Assembly (NCBI GenBank): GCA_049696015.1
Contig: JBAVTG010000247.1
Coordinates: 1 to 45,210, forward strand
Length of the DNA: 45,210 bases
DNA from: JANMEX01 sp049696015
Lineage (GTDB): Bacteria; Pseudomonadota; Alphaproteobacteria; Rhizobiales; Rhizobiaceae
Reading direction: 5' to 3'
The notes under the pieces are model-generated. The model saw nothing but the letters and a program-made list of their open reading frames with translations, did not search any database and had not been told where the DNA came from. The translations under genes and the position numbers were made by a program. This document shows, piece after piece, positions 23,467-33,563 of the stretch (position 1 is its first letter; each line of letters begins with the position of its first letter).

Positions 23467-25626
23467 TCAATTGGCAATGGCGGAAACATTTTGTTTGTCG
23501 CTCGCCTGCTCAAGCGGCGGCGCGGTGCGAAACTGCTGTAGCAGCCGTACAAGGACATTGCGGGTATTCTGGTTCAAAACCGCCGGGCGGATTCGTGCTT
23601 CACCGGCTGAAATCTGGTCTTTGGCCGGTTTTGTGCTTTTCGGATCGACGTCTTTGGGTTTCTCCACAAATGGATTGGCAAGGCCCGGGATTGGCTTGAT
23701 GTCAACATTCTGGTGCGCGTAGGCCATCAGCCGCTGCCAAGTCATCGCCGGCAGCAGGCCACCCGTCAACTCCTTCGTCGAGGTGAAATCGTCATTGCCG
23801 AACCAGACCGCAGCCAGGTAATTGCCGGTGAATCCAACGAACCATGCATCGCGGTAAGACTGGGTCGTTCCCGTCTTTCCGCCGACGCGAATGCCGGGCA
23901 GAAGCGCGCGCCTGCCGGTGCCAGCTTCCGTGACGGCGGCAAGCATTGTGTTCATGCTGGCTACTGCTTCTTCGCTCAAGACGCGCACGGGCTTTTTGGC
24001 ATCCCTGTTGAAATCCCAAACCAATTCACCGGTATTGGACAAAACCTGTGTGACCCCGTGACGCTTGCCCGAATAGCCGCCGGTCGCAAATGACAAATAG
24101 CCCGTTGCCTGATCCAGAACTGTCATGCCGGAAGTTCCAAGCGACATGGTCTTGTGCAAACTGATTTCAGATTCAACGCCCATCGCTTTTGCCAGTGCCG
24201 CAATCTTCGTCGTGCCCAATTCTTTGGCAAGCCGAACGGCAACCGTATTGAGCGAACGGGCGAGCGCCGAGGTCAGATTCACCCTGCCGGAAAAACTGCG
24301 GGAATAATTCTTCGGGGACCAGTTGCCCCAACTGATGGGGCCGTCGGACACAACCGACTCCGGCGTGTAGCCATTCTCCATCGCCGCAGCGTAAATATAT
24401 GATTTGAAAGATGAGCCCGCCTGCCGCAATGCTTTGGTTGCCCGGTTGAATTGACTTGCGCCATAGTCGCGGCCGCCGACAAGCGCACGAACCGACCCGT
24501 CGACGTCAAGCATCACAATTGCCGCCTGAGTGACCCCATACTCTTCTCCGAACTGACGCAAGTGGAATTCTGCCGACTCTTCGGCCGCTGCTTGCAAATC
24601 CATATCGATCGTCGAGCGGACGACGAAAGACTTTTGCCGTGTGTTTTCGGCGACTTTGCGCACTTCTTCAAATGCCCAGTCGAGGAAGAAATCCGGGCTT
24701 GTCGAGTCGCCCCGGTCAACAATGCTCGCTGGATGGCGGCGGGCATCGACCACTTGTCCCTCGGTCAGGAAGCCGGCTTGAACCATGTTGGAAAGAACTT
24801 CATTGGCGCGGGCGCGCGCTGCCGGCAAGTTGATATGGGGGGCATATTTTGTCGGCGCCTTGAACAGGCCGGCCAGCATAGCCGCTTCAGCCAGGCTGAC
24901 GTTCTCCACTTTCTTGTTGAAGTAAAATTCGCTTGCAGCAACGATCCCGAACGTTCCGCCTCCCATGTAAGCGCGGTCAAGGTATAGCTGGAAGATCTCT
25001 TTCTTGCTCATGTTGGCTTCCAGCCAAATGGATAGAAAAGCTTCCTTGATCTTGCGTTGAAGCGTCCGTTCGTTGGTGAGGAACAGGTTTTTTGCCAGCT
25101 GCTGGGTAATCGTTGAGCCGCCTTGAACAACCGTATTGGCCCGGACATTCTCAAATAGAGCGCGGCTTAGGCCAAAAAAATCGATCCCCAGATGGTCGAA
25201 AAACCGCCGGTCCTCTGTTGCAAGCACCGCCTTGATCACATGATCGGGCATGACATCCAAGGGGACGCCATCCTTGTGTAAAATGCCGCGTTTTCCAATC
25301 TCATTTCCAAATCGATCCAGGAAAGTGACCGAAAGCTCCAATCCCTTGCGCCAGTCTTTGGACGTTTCCTGAAACGCGGGAATTGCCAGCGACAACAGGA
25401 CCACCAGTCCGGCGACACCAATCGTGAACCCTTCATCCAGCACCTCGACGATACCGCGCTTTAAGCCCGTGACGTGCAGACGCCGCGATCCGATCGTTGC
25501 GGCCTCCCAGAAGGCGCTGAGTCTTGTGCGCAGCGCATACAGGAATGTATCAAGCCATGCGTCCGCCTCGAGCAGCCGGGAAGGCGTATTTTTCTTGTTT
25601 GGCTTTACCTGTTCATCGTCGAGCAT
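23467..25626 (-). CDS. Class A penicillin-binding protein (glycosyltransferase/transpeptidase)
   Basis: A 719-residue bifunctional wall synthase. It has a cytoplasmic N-terminus of about 65 residues and a membrane helix (TIGVAGLVVLLSLAIPAF). The GT51 glycosyltransferase follows, with catalytic E138 in TEDRRFFDH and QGGSTITQQLAKN. The transpeptidase has nucleophile S405 in SSFK, SLN in ARSLNTVAV and KTGTT near residue 570. It polymerises glycan and cross-links stem peptides. In Agrobacterium-type polar growers several class A PBPs exist; from its neighbours (DUF1214, NAD synthetase, DivJ-like kinase nearby) it is more likely a PBP1b-type paralogue than the main polar PBP1a. It ends with a Gln/Ala-rich tail. 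Confidence 0.95.
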   Translation of the reverse strand: MLDDEQVKPNKKNTPSRLLEADAWLDTFLYALRTRLSAFWEAATIGSRRLHVTGLKRGIVEVLDEGFTIGVAGLVVLLSLAIPAFQETSKDWRKGLELSVTFLDRFGNEIGKRGILHKDGVPLDVMPDHVIKAVLATEDRRFFDHLGIDFFGLSRALFENVRANTVVQGGSTITQQLAKNLFLTNERTLQRKIKEAFLSIWLEANMSKKEIFQLYLDRAYMGGGTFGIVAASEFYFNKKVENVSLAEAAMLAGLFKAPTKYAPHINLPAARARANEVLSNMVQAGFLTEGQVVDARRHPASIVDRGDSTSPDFFLDWAFEEVRKVAENTRQKSFVVRSTIDMDLQAAAEESAEFHLRQFGEEYGVTQAAIVMLDVDGSVRALVGGRDYGASQFNRATKALRQAGSSFKSYIYAAAMENGYTPESVVSDGPISWGNWSPKNYSRSFSGRVNLTSALARSLNTVAVRLAKELGTTKIAALAKAMGVESEISLHKTMSLGTSGMTVLDQATGYLSFATGGYSGKRHGVTQVLSNTGELVWDFNRDAKKPVRVLSEEAVASMNTMLAAVTEAGTGRRALLPGIRVGGKTGTTQSYRDAWFVGFTGNYLAAVWFGNDDFTSTKELTGGLLPAMTWQRLMAYAHQNVDIKPIPGLANPFVEKPKDVDPKSTKPAKDQISAGEARIRPAVLNQNTRNVLVRLLQQFRTAPPLEQASDKQNVSAIAN

Positions 25627-25831
25627 TTGTATTTTTCAGTCTCGTCTTCCAAGGCGCTTGTCAAGGCAGGCAAACTGTATTCGGGCTGCGAACCGCCGGG
25701 CAGCCGGGCCGCATATTTCCAGTTTTTCCACAATGAAACAAGTTTTTGTCTTTAATGGACACGCTTGTGATCAGTCCGCAAAATCGTTCAGGCAATTGCA
25801 CGAATTCGCCAGACCTTCTAAAGGCAAATTC

Positions 25832-27511
25832 ATGACCAGACAGTTGCCGCTACAGACCCTTCGCATTGCCACTGCGCAGCTCAACCCAGTTGTGGGTGAC
25901 ATCAAGGGCAATCTTGAAAAAGCTCGCCATGCGTGGGCCGAAGCCGAGCGCCATGGCGCAGACTTGATAGTGTTCACTGAACTATTTGTTGCGGGCTATC
26001 CTCCGGAAGATTTGGTCTTGAAACCTGCTTTCGTTGAGGCGTGTGAAAAGGCCGTCGCGGAGTTTGCCCCGATCAACGCGCAGGGCGGACCGGGAATCAT
26101 CATTGGCTTGCCACTCCGCCGCAAAACCGGCCTCCACAATAGCGTGCAGGTGATCGACGGCGGCAAGATCATTGCTGAGCGTTTCAAGGTCGACTTGCCG
26201 AACTACGGCGAGTTTGACGAGAAACGTGTGTTTCAGCCAGGTCCAATGCCAGGACCGGTCAGTTTTCGCGGTGTCCGCATTGGCATTCCGGTTTGCGAAG
26301 ATATCTGGGGCGACTTGGGTGTCTGCGAAACACTTGCGGAAAGCGGCGCGGAGTTGTTGCTGGTTCCCAATGGGTCGCCATTTTACCGTGACAAAATCGA
26401 CGTGCGCCATCAGATCGTCATCAAGCAGGTCATCGAAACCGGGTTGCCAATTCTTTATGCCAACCAGTTTGGCGGGCAGGACGAGTTGGTTTTTGATGGC
26501 GCATCATTCGCCATTAATGCTGACAAATCACTTGCCTTCCAGATGAGTCAATTTGAAGAAACCGTCTCGGTCTCGACATGGAAACGGCAAGGAGAAACCT
26601 GGGTCTGTGAACTGGGACCGATGTCTGTCATCCCGGAAGCGGAAGAGGCCATCTACCGCGCTTGCATGATCGGGCTGCGCGATTATGTCAACAAGAACGG
26701 ATTCAAGGATGTCGTTCTGGGCCTTTCCGGCGGCGTGGACTCGGCAATTTGCGCGGCTCTTGCCGTTGATGCATTGGGCGAAGAGCGGCTCCGCTCCATC
26801 ATGATGCCTTACCAGTACACGTCCGAAGACTCACTGAAGGACGCGCGCGACTGTGCCAGCGCGCTCGGCTGCCGATATGACATCGTCCCGATTTTTGAGC
26901 CCGTCGATGGATTCATGAAATCCCTTGGTCCCTTGTTTGAAGGCACTCAATTGGGAATCACAGAAGAAAATCTTCAGAGCCGTGCGCGCGGGACGATCCT
27001 GATGGCAGTGTCCAACAAATTTGGATCGATGGTCGTCACGACCGGCAACAAGTCGGAAATGTCTGTTGGATATGCCACGCTCTACGGCGATATGAACGGC
27101 GGCTACAATCCGATCAAGGATCTCTACAAGATGCAGGTTTATGCCATCGCCAAATGGCGCAATGACAATGTCCCGCCTGGCGCGCTCGGCCCTTCGGGCA
27201 ATGTGATCCCGCAAAACATACTCGACAAAGCGCCTTCAGCGGAACTGCGTCCCAACCAGACTGACCAGGATTCGCTTCCGCCCTATCCGGTGCTGGATGC
27301 AATTTTGGAAAGTCTGGTCGAACATGAAATGGGAGTTTCCGACATAGTCGCAAAAGGCTTTGACCAGGCTACGGTCGAGCGTGTTGAAAATCTGCTCTAC
27401 ATTGCAGAATACAAGCGCAGGCAAGCTGCGCCTGGCGTCAAGATCACCCGGAAGCACTTCGGACGGGACCGGCGCTACCCGATCACCAATCGTTTCCGCG
27501 ACCGCAAATAG
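25832..27511 (+). CDS. nadE: Glutamine-dependent NAD+ synthetase
   Basis: A 559-residue two-domain enzyme making NAD+ from deamido-NAD, ATP and glutamine. The N-terminal nitrilase-like glutaminase has the E-K-C triad: Glu in FTELFVAGYPPED, Lys in RFKVDLPNYGEFDE, and C155 in PVCEDIWGD. The C-terminal synthetase has the PP-loop SGGVDS at 299-304. The length is normal for the bacterial fused type. The start at 25832 (AAAGG upstream) gives the usual IATAQLNPVVGD opening within 20 residues; the frame is open further upstream, but that part overlaps the PBP gene on the other strand. Confidence 0.95.
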   Translation: MTRQLPLQTLRIATAQLNPVVGDIKGNLEKARHAWAEAERHGADLIVFTELFVAGYPPEDLVLKPAFVEACEKAVAEFAPINAQGGPGIIIGLPLRRKTGLHNSVQVIDGGKIIAERFKVDLPNYGEFDEKRVFQPGPMPGPVSFRGVRIGIPVCEDIWGDLGVCETLAESGAELLLVPNGSPFYRDKIDVRHQIVIKQVIETGLPILYANQFGGQDELVFDGASFAINADKSLAFQMSQFEETVSVSTWKRQGETWVCELGPMSVIPEAEEAIYRACMIGLRDYVNKNGFKDVVLGLSGGVDSAICAALAVDALGEERLRSIMMPYQYTSEDSLKDARDCASALGCRYDIVPIFEPVDGFMKSLGPLFEGTQLGITEENLQSRARGTILMAVSNKFGSMVVTTGNKSEMSVGYATLYGDMNGGYNPIKDLYKMQVYAIAKWRNDNVPPGALGPSGNVIPQNILDKAPSAELRPNQTDQDSLPPYPVLDAILESLVEHEMGVSDIVAKGFDQATVERVENLLYIAEYKRRQAAPGVKITRKHFGRDRRYPITNRFRDRK

Positions 27512-27660
27512 GCTGGCATAAATTTCAAACAGGCGTAATTGTTTTCTATCGGCCCGGTGTTGAGTCGGCTGAAAACACTGTTTCGTAAAATTTTAATCTT
27601 GTGAACAACCCGAAGTTTCAGGGTTTGCAGTATGCAGGCCGGTGAACGCAGGGGAACGAC

Positions 27661-28326
27661 TTGACAGGTTTGAGGCGCGCGAACACTTCTTGGATGCCTG
27701 AAGTGGGCAATGCGGAGCTTTCCATGCGGGAAGGCGCGGTTTCCTTTGGTCTTGCGCTATTCCAACTCGGCGTCCGGGAAATCGATAGCCGCCCTGCGAG
27801 CAAGCCGGGTGATCTGGTAACCGCTTTGGCATGGTTGGCCGGCCGGATCGCGCAGCGTTCGGCTATGCGGGACGAACCGGATCGCTTTATTGTCGACCAG
27901 TCTTCAAATGGCACACTCTTCTTGCGCAACGACAAGGTGACCCGCAAACTTGGCCGGGTGGAACCGGGATCGCTGGCATCTGCGTTAGTCGAAGCAGCAT
28001 TGATGGCCGGTTCGAAACGGTTTCCGGATTTCCAGACAGTTCGACATGACGCAATTGAAGCCATCCAAAGGCGAGGCGAGGGCGATTATCGGGGCATAAG
28101 CCTTTCTGCGGAACCCTGCGTCTTGGCTGCTTTGCTACAGGACGATGTGCATACACTGCTGTTTGAGCGCGACGACAGCGTGCTGCTGCTTGACGCGGCA
28201 ATTGCGGCCTGCGGGCATGCCGTGGGCTTTAACCGCAATCACCTTGATCCCGCCATTGCGGCGGAGCTTTCACTCAGTGTCGCGTTTCATGCAGGCTGGG
28301 CGGATCAGCGCAAAACCAAGCGATAG
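27661..28326 (+). CDS. Uncharacterised protein
   Basis: A 221-residue soluble-looking protein with no signal peptide and no membrane segment that I can assign to a family. It is a mixed alpha/beta sequence with Arg/Asp-rich loops. The TTG at 27661 is preferred because AGGGGA lies 5 bases before it; an ATG at 27694 lacks a ribosome site. Codon use matches the neighbours. It may be a Rhizobiales-specific protein. It runs convergently to the DUF2865 gene with an 83-base gap and lies 149 bases after nadE. Confidence 0.65.
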   Translation: MTGLRRANTSWMPEVGNAELSMREGAVSFGLALFQLGVREIDSRPASKPGDLVTALAWLAGRIAQRSAMRDEPDRFIVDQSSNGTLFLRNDKVTRKLGRVEPGSLASALVEAALMAGSKRFPDFQTVRHDAIEAIQRRGEGDYRGISLSAEPCVLAALLQDDVHTLLFERDDSVLLLDAAIAACGHAVGFNRNHLDPAIAAELSLSVAFHAGWADQRKTKR

Positions 28327-28409
28327 CAGTCTTCCGCTGGCTTTCGTCTGGCAGACCCGCCAAATGCGCAAAAATCAATTGTGAATGCCAAAGTGTATGG
28401 AGTGTGCGG

Positions 28410-29633
28410 TCACTGGACGATTACACGGCCCGGCATTGGCTCAATGTCTGCCGCAGATTGCGCAGGCAGGTAAACCGGCCCGACAACCCTGATCTTCCGG
28501 CCCGATGCTTTGCCGACGGTGGCGGATTTCGCTTCGATCAATTCAAAAATAGTTGCGCCGCCCAGGTTTCCGGCCCTGTTCATCGCCGTTTCGGAGTCTT
28601 CGTAGAATTCCGGCTTCGCCATTGGCAGTGGAATCCACTTTTGCTTCTTTTGGGTTGCGGCAGTTTCACCTTCAGGCACTTCGTCCTCTGCCGACGCTGC
28701 AGCGCAGCTGCAGCCCGACGTCGCGTTGATGCCGTTGACCCTGTACTGGAATGCAGTTGGCAAGCTCATATAGGGCTGCCGGTCCAGGCCAATCATTTCC
28801 TCGGGTTCCTGATCAGGAATGCTGTGATAGTACAGTTTTGTCTCCGCCCCGGGGCACATCGCAGCGCAAGCTTTTTCGTCGACCGGGAAGCGGCTGCTCG
28901 TTGTCGAAAAGGAGACCGGGAAATAGTAGCCGTCGCACGTGCGCACGCACAGGGTTCTGTAGGTGCCGCCCGGACCGCTGTAGGCAGGCGAGCCATTGCC
29001 CTCAGTCACAGTAACGGTTGATCGCTTCTTTTCGCGGCTTGCCAACTCTCTGGGGACAGAACGGACATTGACTGTTTCAACCGGCAAACGTTCTCTCTCG
29101 ACCGGAACCCTGACCACTCGCCGGGGTTCGTCGCCGCCAAAAAGCATAGTCAAAAGGCCTTGTTTTTGCCTTGACGACGGCGCGGGCAGGGCGCGTCTTT
29201 TGGCAACTTCTACTTCGGGCCTACGGTAGCAATCATTGGCGTCTAGCGCAGCGCGGATGCGCGCTTTGGAAAGCGATGACGAGCCGCCGGAGTTTGCCCT
29301 GTTTTGCAACTTGGCAAGATTGGATTCCATCCGCCGGATGGTCGAATTGATGCGTGTGCAAGACCCGCTGCCGACAGCATCTGAAAAGAAAGACCCTGAA
29401 CAACCTGAGCGGCGGGCTTGGCTGCGGGCAATTTGCAATTGCTGGGCTTGCGCACGGGCAGCATTGCTGAATTTGGCACTGCCGGATGAGCTTTGGCCCC
29501 CAGCTGATGCGAGTTGGCGCTCAAGTTTCACACAGACCGCTGAACGCGCCTGCACAGTCTCAACACCGAGGGCTGAACTGGCCAGAATCACAATAGCTGC
29601 GACCCAAGTTTGAACGCTTGAAGAGCTTTTCAC
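28410..29633 (-). CDS. DUF2865 family secreted protein
   Basis: A 407-residue exported protein with a signal peptide (VAAIVILASSALGVETVQA). A helical Gln/Ser/Arg-rich region with several Cys (about 30-150) is followed by a DUF2865 domain (about 225-330). Its features are YRTLCVRTCDGYYFPVSFST, C-A-A-M-C-P, ETKLYYHS, LPTAFQYR and CSC. The Cys pattern suggests disulfides in the periplasm. The C-terminal part (KPEFYEDSETAMNRAG) is typical of the family too. Function unknown. It stands alone, with a 188-base gap to malic enzyme upstream. Confidence 0.85.
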   Translation of the reverse strand: MKSSSSVQTWVAAIVILASSALGVETVQARSAVCVKLERQLASAGGQSSSGSAKFSNAARAQAQQLQIARSQARRSGCSGSFFSDAVGSGSCTRINSTIRRMESNLAKLQNRANSGGSSSLSKARIRAALDANDCYRRPEVEVAKRRALPAPSSRQKQGLLTMLFGGDEPRRVVRVPVERERLPVETVNVRSVPRELASREKKRSTVTVTEGNGSPAYSGPGGTYRTLCVRTCDGYYFPVSFSTTSSRFPVDEKACAAMCPGAETKLYYHSIPDQEPEEMIGLDRQPYMSLPTAFQYRVNGINATSGCSCAAASAEDEVPEGETAATQKKQKWIPLPMAKPEFYEDSETAMNRAGNLGGATIFELIEAKSATVGKASGRKIRVVGPVYLPAQSAADIEPMPGRVIVQ

Positions 29634-29821
29634 GATTTACCCCGACGCAACACTTACAAGTGAAAAAGCTTGCATCCAGCACCCTGGACAAGCTTGACGC
29701 CTTCAATGGGCCAAACCAGTACAATTGTAAACAAAATATGAAGGGCACGGTAACCGAGGATCCTTAATCGGGCGGCGTGCACTGCTGTTCAAAGCAAGTC
29801 AAATGCAGAACGTGAGCCTTT

Positions 29822-32155
29822 TCACACAATTCGTTGCTTCTGGGTTGAAGCCTCAACAACTGCCAAAGCCGTCATATTGACCACGCCGCGCGATGTAACG
29901 GACTGGCTGAGAATGTGAGCTGGCTGTGCCGCTCCGAGCAAAATCGGGCCGACGTGCAATGCATCTGTCGCTGTCTTGACCACATTGAGCGTGATGTTTG
30001 CCGCATCCAAGTTGGGAAAAATCAACAGATTCGCAGCGCCCTTGAGGCGGGAATGCGGATAGGCGCGAAGCCTCAACTCCGGCGACAACGCTGAATCACC
30101 ATGCATTTCGCCTTCACATTCAAGGTTCGGCGCCAAAATCCGGATCAGTTCGGCTGCCTTGCGCATTTTCCGTGCGCTGACAGTATCCCTGGAGCCAAAG
30201 TTGGAATGCGACAACAAGGCAGCTTTCGGTTCGATACCAAACCGGCGAATTTCGTTGGCTGCAAGAATGGTCATCTCAGCGATTTCTTCGGCTGTCGGGT
30301 CAGCCGATACATAAGTGTCAGCCAAAAACGTCACGCCGCTATTGGAAATCAGCAGCGATAGTGCCGCCAGTTCGCGGATGCCGGTGGACTTGCCGATGAT
30401 TTGCGACACGTTGCGCAAATGCCGCTCGTATCGACCTTCCAGTCCGCAAATCATCGCATCTGCATCGCCCAGCCGAAGCGCGATGGCAGCGATCACAGTA
30501 TTGTTGGTGCGAACCAATGTTTTGGCAACTTCCGGCGTGACGCCTTGCCGTCCGGTTGCCACGACAAGCTCTTCGACATAGCGGCGATAGCGCGGATCAT
30601 CTTCAGGATTGATCAAATCAAAATCGACTCCGGGCGCAATACGCAGGCCGTAGCGTTCAATGCGCGAAGCCACTACTGCCGGACGGCCGATAAGGATTGG
30701 TCTTGCAATGCCTTCTTCAAGAACCACTTGCGCGGCCCGCAGCACCCGTTCGTCTTCACCCTCTGCAAAAATGACCCGATCCGTCCGCGCTGATTTCGCA
30801 GCCGTGAAAATCGGCTTCATGATGAAACCGGAACGGAAAACAAACTGGTTCAACCGGTCAACATAGGCTTCCATATCGGCAATGGGGCGCGTCGCGGTGC
30901 CTGTATCCATTGCCGCCTTTGCTACGGCGGGGGCAATCCTGAGAATGAGCCGCTGATCAAATGGCGAGGGAATGAGAAAGTTTGGACCAAATGTCTGCGT
31001 TTCCCCGGCATAGGCGCGCGCAGCCACATCGGACGGTTCTTCGCGGGCAAGCGCTGCAATGGCGTGCACAGCCGCAATTTTCATGTCCTCATTGATCGTC
31101 TTGGCGCCGACATCGAGCGCGCCGCGAAATATATAGGGAAAACAAAGGACATTATTGACCTGATTGGGGAAATCAGAGCGCCCGGTGCAGATCATTGCGT
31201 CCGGCCGCACTTCGCGCGCCAGTTCCGGCATGATTTCGGGCGTTGGATTGGCGAGCGCCATGATCAACGGATTTTGCGCCATCCCCGCCAGCAGTTCCGG
31301 CTTCAAGACGCCTGCCGCCGAAAGACCAAGAAAAACGTCAGCGCCGGAAATCACATCCGCTAGCGTGCGGGCATTTGTCTCTTGTGCAAATACCGCTTTC
31401 CACCGGTCCATCAGGATTTCGCGGCCCACGTAGACGACACCTTCCAAATCGGTGACAAAGATGTTTTCCCGCTTCACGCCGAGTTTGACCAGAAGATTGA
31501 GGCAGGCAAGCGCCGCCGCCCCGGCGCCCGATGTCACGACCTTGATGTTCGCGAGATCTTTCTTGGCCAGTTCAACCCCGTTCATCACCGCCGCCGCAAC
31601 AATGATTGCAGTGCCATGTTGATCGTCATGGAATACGGGGATGCCCATTTGGGCGCGCAAGACTTCTTCGACCTCAAAACACTCAGGCGCTTTGATATCC
31701 TCCAGATTGATGCCGCCAAACGTCGGCTCCAGCGCCGAGATGACCGACACCATGCGGTCAATGTCCGGTGCGTCGATCTCGATATCGAAAACATCGATCC
31801 CGGCAAATTTCTTGAACAGAACCGCTTTGCCTTCCATCACCGGCTTTGAGGCCAGCGGGCCGATGTTGCCCAACCCCAGCACCGCCGTACCATTGGATAC
31901 GACCGCAACGAGATTGGCCCGCGCTGTGTAATCGGCCGCTGTTTCGGGATTGTCCCTGATGGCAAGGCAAGGCGCAGCTACGCCTGGCGAATACGCGAGG
32001 GCAAGGTCGCGCTGGTTGCCAAGCGGCTTTGTTGATTGGATCTCAAGTTTGCCCGGGCGCGGATATCGGTGAAAAAACAACGCCTGTTCGTTCAGATCCG
32101 CGCTGTTTGTCTCGCTGCCCGTTGCATCTGGATTCGCCAATTTTTGCCTCCGCAC
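29822..32155 (-). CDS. maeB: NADP-dependent malic enzyme with phosphotransacetylase-like domain
   Basis: A 777-residue two-part protein. Residues about 20-440 form the malic enzyme (GLGNIGPLASKPVMEGKAVLFK, VFHDDQHGTAIIVAAAV, and a Rossmann segment VVTSGAGAAALAC), which decarboxylates malate to pyruvate. Residues about 445-770 resemble phosphate acetyltransferase (RVIFAEGEDERVLRAAQ; ...GEMHGDSAL) and serve allosteric control in the family. The ATG at 32155 is at the usual position. Rhizobia usually carry NAD- and NADP-linked versions with this architecture; the coenzyme cannot be settled by eye, so NADP is the family default. Confidence 0.92.
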   Translation of the reverse strand: MRRQKLANPDATGSETNSADLNEQALFFHRYPRPGKLEIQSTKPLGNQRDLALAYSPGVAAPCLAIRDNPETAADYTARANLVAVVSNGTAVLGLGNIGPLASKPVMEGKAVLFKKFAGIDVFDIEIDAPDIDRMVSVISALEPTFGGINLEDIKAPECFEVEEVLRAQMGIPVFHDDQHGTAIIVAAAVMNGVELAKKDLANIKVVTSGAGAAALACLNLLVKLGVKRENIFVTDLEGVVYVGREILMDRWKAVFAQETNARTLADVISGADVFLGLSAAGVLKPELLAGMAQNPLIMALANPTPEIMPELAREVRPDAMICTGRSDFPNQVNNVLCFPYIFRGALDVGAKTINEDMKIAAVHAIAALAREEPSDVAARAYAGETQTFGPNFLIPSPFDQRLILRIAPAVAKAAMDTGTATRPIADMEAYVDRLNQFVFRSGFIMKPIFTAAKSARTDRVIFAEGEDERVLRAAQVVLEEGIARPILIGRPAVVASRIERYGLRIAPGVDFDLINPEDDPRYRRYVEELVVATGRQGVTPEVAKTLVRTNNTVIAAIALRLGDADAMICGLEGRYERHLRNVSQIIGKSTGIRELAALSLLISNSGVTFLADTYVSADPTAEEIAEMTILAANEIRRFGIEPKAALLSHSNFGSRDTVSARKMRKAAELIRILAPNLECEGEMHGDSALSPELRLRAYPHSRLKGAANLLIFPNLDAANITLNVVKTATDALHVGPILLGAAQPAHILSQSVTSRGVVNMTALAVVEASTQKQRIV

Positions 32156-32360
32156 TCATTTGAACAGTTCCGTTACGCGATCTTTGGCTAAAAATCACCG
32201 GCAGTCAGTCGTTTCCGGCGCACTTATCGAAGCGCCCACGTTGAATATGTTTTCTTGAGCAAAACTGTCTTACTCGGCGTGACAGTGATAACGCTCCTCC
32301 TCAACCTCGACCGACTCAACCAATCAGCTTGATTCCAGGTCAATCTCGGAGTCTTTACCA

Positions 32361-33563
32361 TTGCAAAGCGCCATTGAAGAAAAGCCTCCCTTGTTTGAGT
32401 GGCGGTTGTGTCTGCTTTATTCAGCTCTGTTCATTCCCAACGCGATCCATCTCTCATTTTTTCCGCTTTGGCTTGAAAGGCGCGGTTTGGATGCCGTCGA
32501 AATTTCAACGCTCTTGACCTTGCCGGTATTTGTCCGGCTGCTGGTGACGCCAATCCTCACACAGGTCGCCGACAACGCCAAGGAGCGCGCTGATATTCTC
32601 GTGGCATTAAGCGGCGCAAGTCTGCTGTTCGCTGCCATGCTTTTGTACCCGCTTGGTTATTGGGGAATACTGGTCGTGATCATGATTTTGGCAGCATTTT
32701 GGTCGCCGCAGGTTCCGATTGCTGATTCCATAGCGTTGTCCGGCGTCCGCCGGTACGGCATCGACTATCCATCTGTGCGAATTTGGGGGTCGGTGCTGTT
32801 CCTATGCACCAATGTTGCAGCTGGATTGATAATCCAACGGACCAGTGCGGATTTGGCAGTCATGTTGATGGTCGCTGGATTTGCCCTGATTTTCGGGGCT
32901 GCATTTGTGACGCCGCGCCTGGGCAAACGCCGTCAACCGGATCAAGGCTTGTTCTCGTCTTTGCGTATCCTGAAGAACCCGCTCGTTTTGCTCATCCTGG
33001 TCGCAACCGGTCTCATTCAGGGATCGCACGGCCTGATGTATAATTTTGGCTCTATCTATTGGCAATCACTCGGCATTTCGTCGCAACAGGTCGGCTTTCT
33101 CTGGGCCGTTCCGGTAATTTCTGAAATTGTCCTGTTTCGCTGCTACTCCCGTCTTTTTGGCAAATGGAAGCCGCAGTCGATTCTTGCAGTCGCAGGGTCA
33201 ATTTCAATTGTCCGCTGGATACTCTTTTCTTCGGCTCCGTTGTTGGGACTTGGATTTTATGGGTTTTCCGCTGTGCAAATGCTGCACGGGTTCACGTTTG
33301 GCGCAACCTATCTGGCCCAACAGGCATTCCTCGCCCACGCTGTCCCCGAAGAGCAGGCAGGCGCTGCTCAAGGAATGAGCGTGCTGGTTCACGGCATCAT
33401 AATGGTCGCAGTGATGTTTGTATCCGGTCCGCTTTACGCCGCCTTTGGCGGGCGTGGATTTATAGTCATGACCGCTGTGGCCGCAGCCGGCATTGCGGCC
33501 GGTTTCGCATTTGCCGCAAGGATTGGCGCCAGTAAGAGCCCAGATGGTCATTCAACCCCATAA
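32361..33563 (+). CDS. MFS transporter, PPP/HcaT-like
   Basis: A 400-residue integral membrane protein with about 12 hydrophobic helices. The opening EWRLCLLYSALFIPNAIHLSFFPLWLERRGL (key: FFPLWL-RG) is characteristic of the phenylpropionate-permease-like (MFS_1_like) branch of the major facilitator superfamily. Substrate unknown. The start is the TTG at 32361 with GGAG 9 bases upstream; no in-frame ATG fits. Its stop overlaps the convergent dipeptide epimerase gene by 12 bases, so a link to muropeptide or dipeptide uptake is possible but unproven. Confidence 0.88.
   Translation: MQSAIEEKPPLFEWRLCLLYSALFIPNAIHLSFFPLWLERRGLDAVEISTLLTLPVFVRLLVTPILTQVADNAKERADILVALSGASLLFAAMLLYPLGYWGILVVIMILAAFWSPQVPIADSIALSGVRRYGIDYPSVRIWGSVLFLCTNVAAGLIIQRTSADLAVMLMVAGFALIFGAAFVTPRLGKRRQPDQGLFSSLRILKNPLVLLILVATGLIQGSHGLMYNFGSIYWQSLGISSQQVGFLWAVPVISEIVLFRCYSRLFGKWKPQSILAVAGSISIVRWILFSSAPLLGLGFYGFSAVQMLHGFTFGATYLAQQAFLAHAVPEEQAGAAQGMSVLVHGIIMVAVMFVSGPLYAAFGGRGFIVMTAVAAAGIAAGFAFAARIGASKSPDGHSTP

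Noticed and set aside
25424..25831. In-frame upstream extension of nadE by about 136 codons
   Set aside because: It overlaps the N-terminal coding part of the penicillin-binding protein on the other strand, and the NAD synthetase family begins at the ATG at 25832.
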